NCBI RefSeq assembly: GCF_039523795.1
Contig: NZ_BAAAFZ010000092.1
Coordinates: 1 to 60,644 of the forward strand
Length of the DNA: 60,644 bases
DNA from: Craurococcus roseus
GTDB lineage: Bacteria > Pseudomonadota > Alphaproteobacteria > Acetobacterales > Acetobacteraceae
Reading direction: 5' to 3'
Numbering within the stretch: the first letter of the stretch is position 1; the number at the start of each line of letters is the position of its first letter. Under the pieces are notes generated by a model, which saw only the letters and a program-made list of their open reading frames with translations, was not told where the DNA came from and ran no database searches. This document shows positions 60,300-60,644 of this stretch, piece after piece. The position numbers and the translations under genes are program-made.

Positions 60300-60644
60300 C
60301 CCCACGCGGCGCGGCCGCCGCACCCGCGCCGCCCATGCCGATCGGCCCCGGGGCCGCGCGCGCCGCTTCCCCGCCCGGGCGGCGAAACGTGGCGGCGGAG
60401 CGGGGAGGGGCGATGCGGGCCATTCGGGGCATGTCGGCGCGTTTCTAACGTCGCGACTTCGCTACCGGCAAGGCATTCAAACGCTTCCCGGCCGCTTTGC
60501 CACGCGGCGGCGCCGGCCGGGCACGCCCGTGACCTCCATCGGCCGGCCCGGCGCGGGCCGGATCGCGCGGGTCCGGGCGGCCGCGGCCCCCGCTGTCAGC
60601 CCCGCCCGGCGGCCGCTGTTCCCCGCCGGCCCCCGCGGGCCGGC
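60300..60644. other. Non-coding end of window
   Basis: 345 bases with no gene I can support. On the minus strand TTGCCG, 16 bases, GTTAGA (about 60440-60470) might be a promoter for the heparinase gene. The rest is GC-rich without clear hairpin or repeat. Confidence 0.4.

Overview
This window comes from a very GC-rich bacterial chromosome. Gene content and order point to an alphaproteobacterium, most likely Acetobacteraceae (Roseomonas-like). The supporting signs are ffs-dnaX-ybaB-recR, the fsa/DUF484/xerC neighbourhood, orphan TRAP and Bug (TctC) periplasmic binding proteins, a zf-CHCC gene joined to polA, and a FixL/FixJ/FixK-type oxygen circuit. The taxon is an inference; there is no rRNA in the window. 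There are no insertion sequences, CRISPR arrays, tRNAs or clear prophage genes. Most of the window is ordinary chromosome, with one small accessory island.

Layout. 1-8.1 kb: kup (K+ uptake), a hypothetical gene, an acetolactate-synthase-like ThDP enzyme, a GMC oxidoreductase and a KefB-type K+/H+ antiporter. 8.1-12.6 kb: an orphan TRAP binding protein and modE-modA-modB-modC (molybdate uptake), with a ModE-type dyad between modE and modA. 12.6-16.6 kb: an oxygen-sensing module made of a FixK-like Crp/Fnr regulator, FixJ, a receiver-only FixJ relative, a haem-PAS FixL kinase and a 52-aa membrane protein. It carries a phased CGTACG repeat and FixK-type boxes. 16.6-24 kb: DUF29, priA, fsa, DUF484, then an island (hypothetical gene, orphan HicB, parDE with a frameshifted parE), then seven 48-bp tandem units directly before xerC. 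xerC contains an assembly gap.

24-30.9 kb: a membrane protein with an internal duplication, a lipoprotein, an HxlR-controlled four-gene operon (VOC, DUF1428, VOC, SnoaL) and small regulatory or transport genes (AraC, LysE). 31-39.6 kb: zf-CHCC/polA, a TetR-controlled Rieske oxygenase with nested operator palindromes, nudC plus a lipoprotein, a Bug binding protein and an aminotransferase. 39.9-45.4 kb: a Calx-beta/DUF4214 protein, a PilZ protein, then ffs-dnaX-ybaB-recR (protein targeting, replication clamp loading, recombination).

45.4-60.6 kb: csbD, a class III aminotransferase, a cupin and a tight purH-rmuC-nupC-DUF4336 operon. These are followed by an MsbA-like ABC exporter, DUF427, a Bug protein, a PuuE-like deacetylase, and a glycosyltransferase overlapping a heparinase II/III-family gene.

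The parts that stand out are the 48-bp heptad array, the FixLJ/FixK module with its unusual orientation and repeats, the decaying parDE pair and the nested TetR operators. I did not find a clearly new multi-gene system. The strongest unexplained structure is the 48-bp array.
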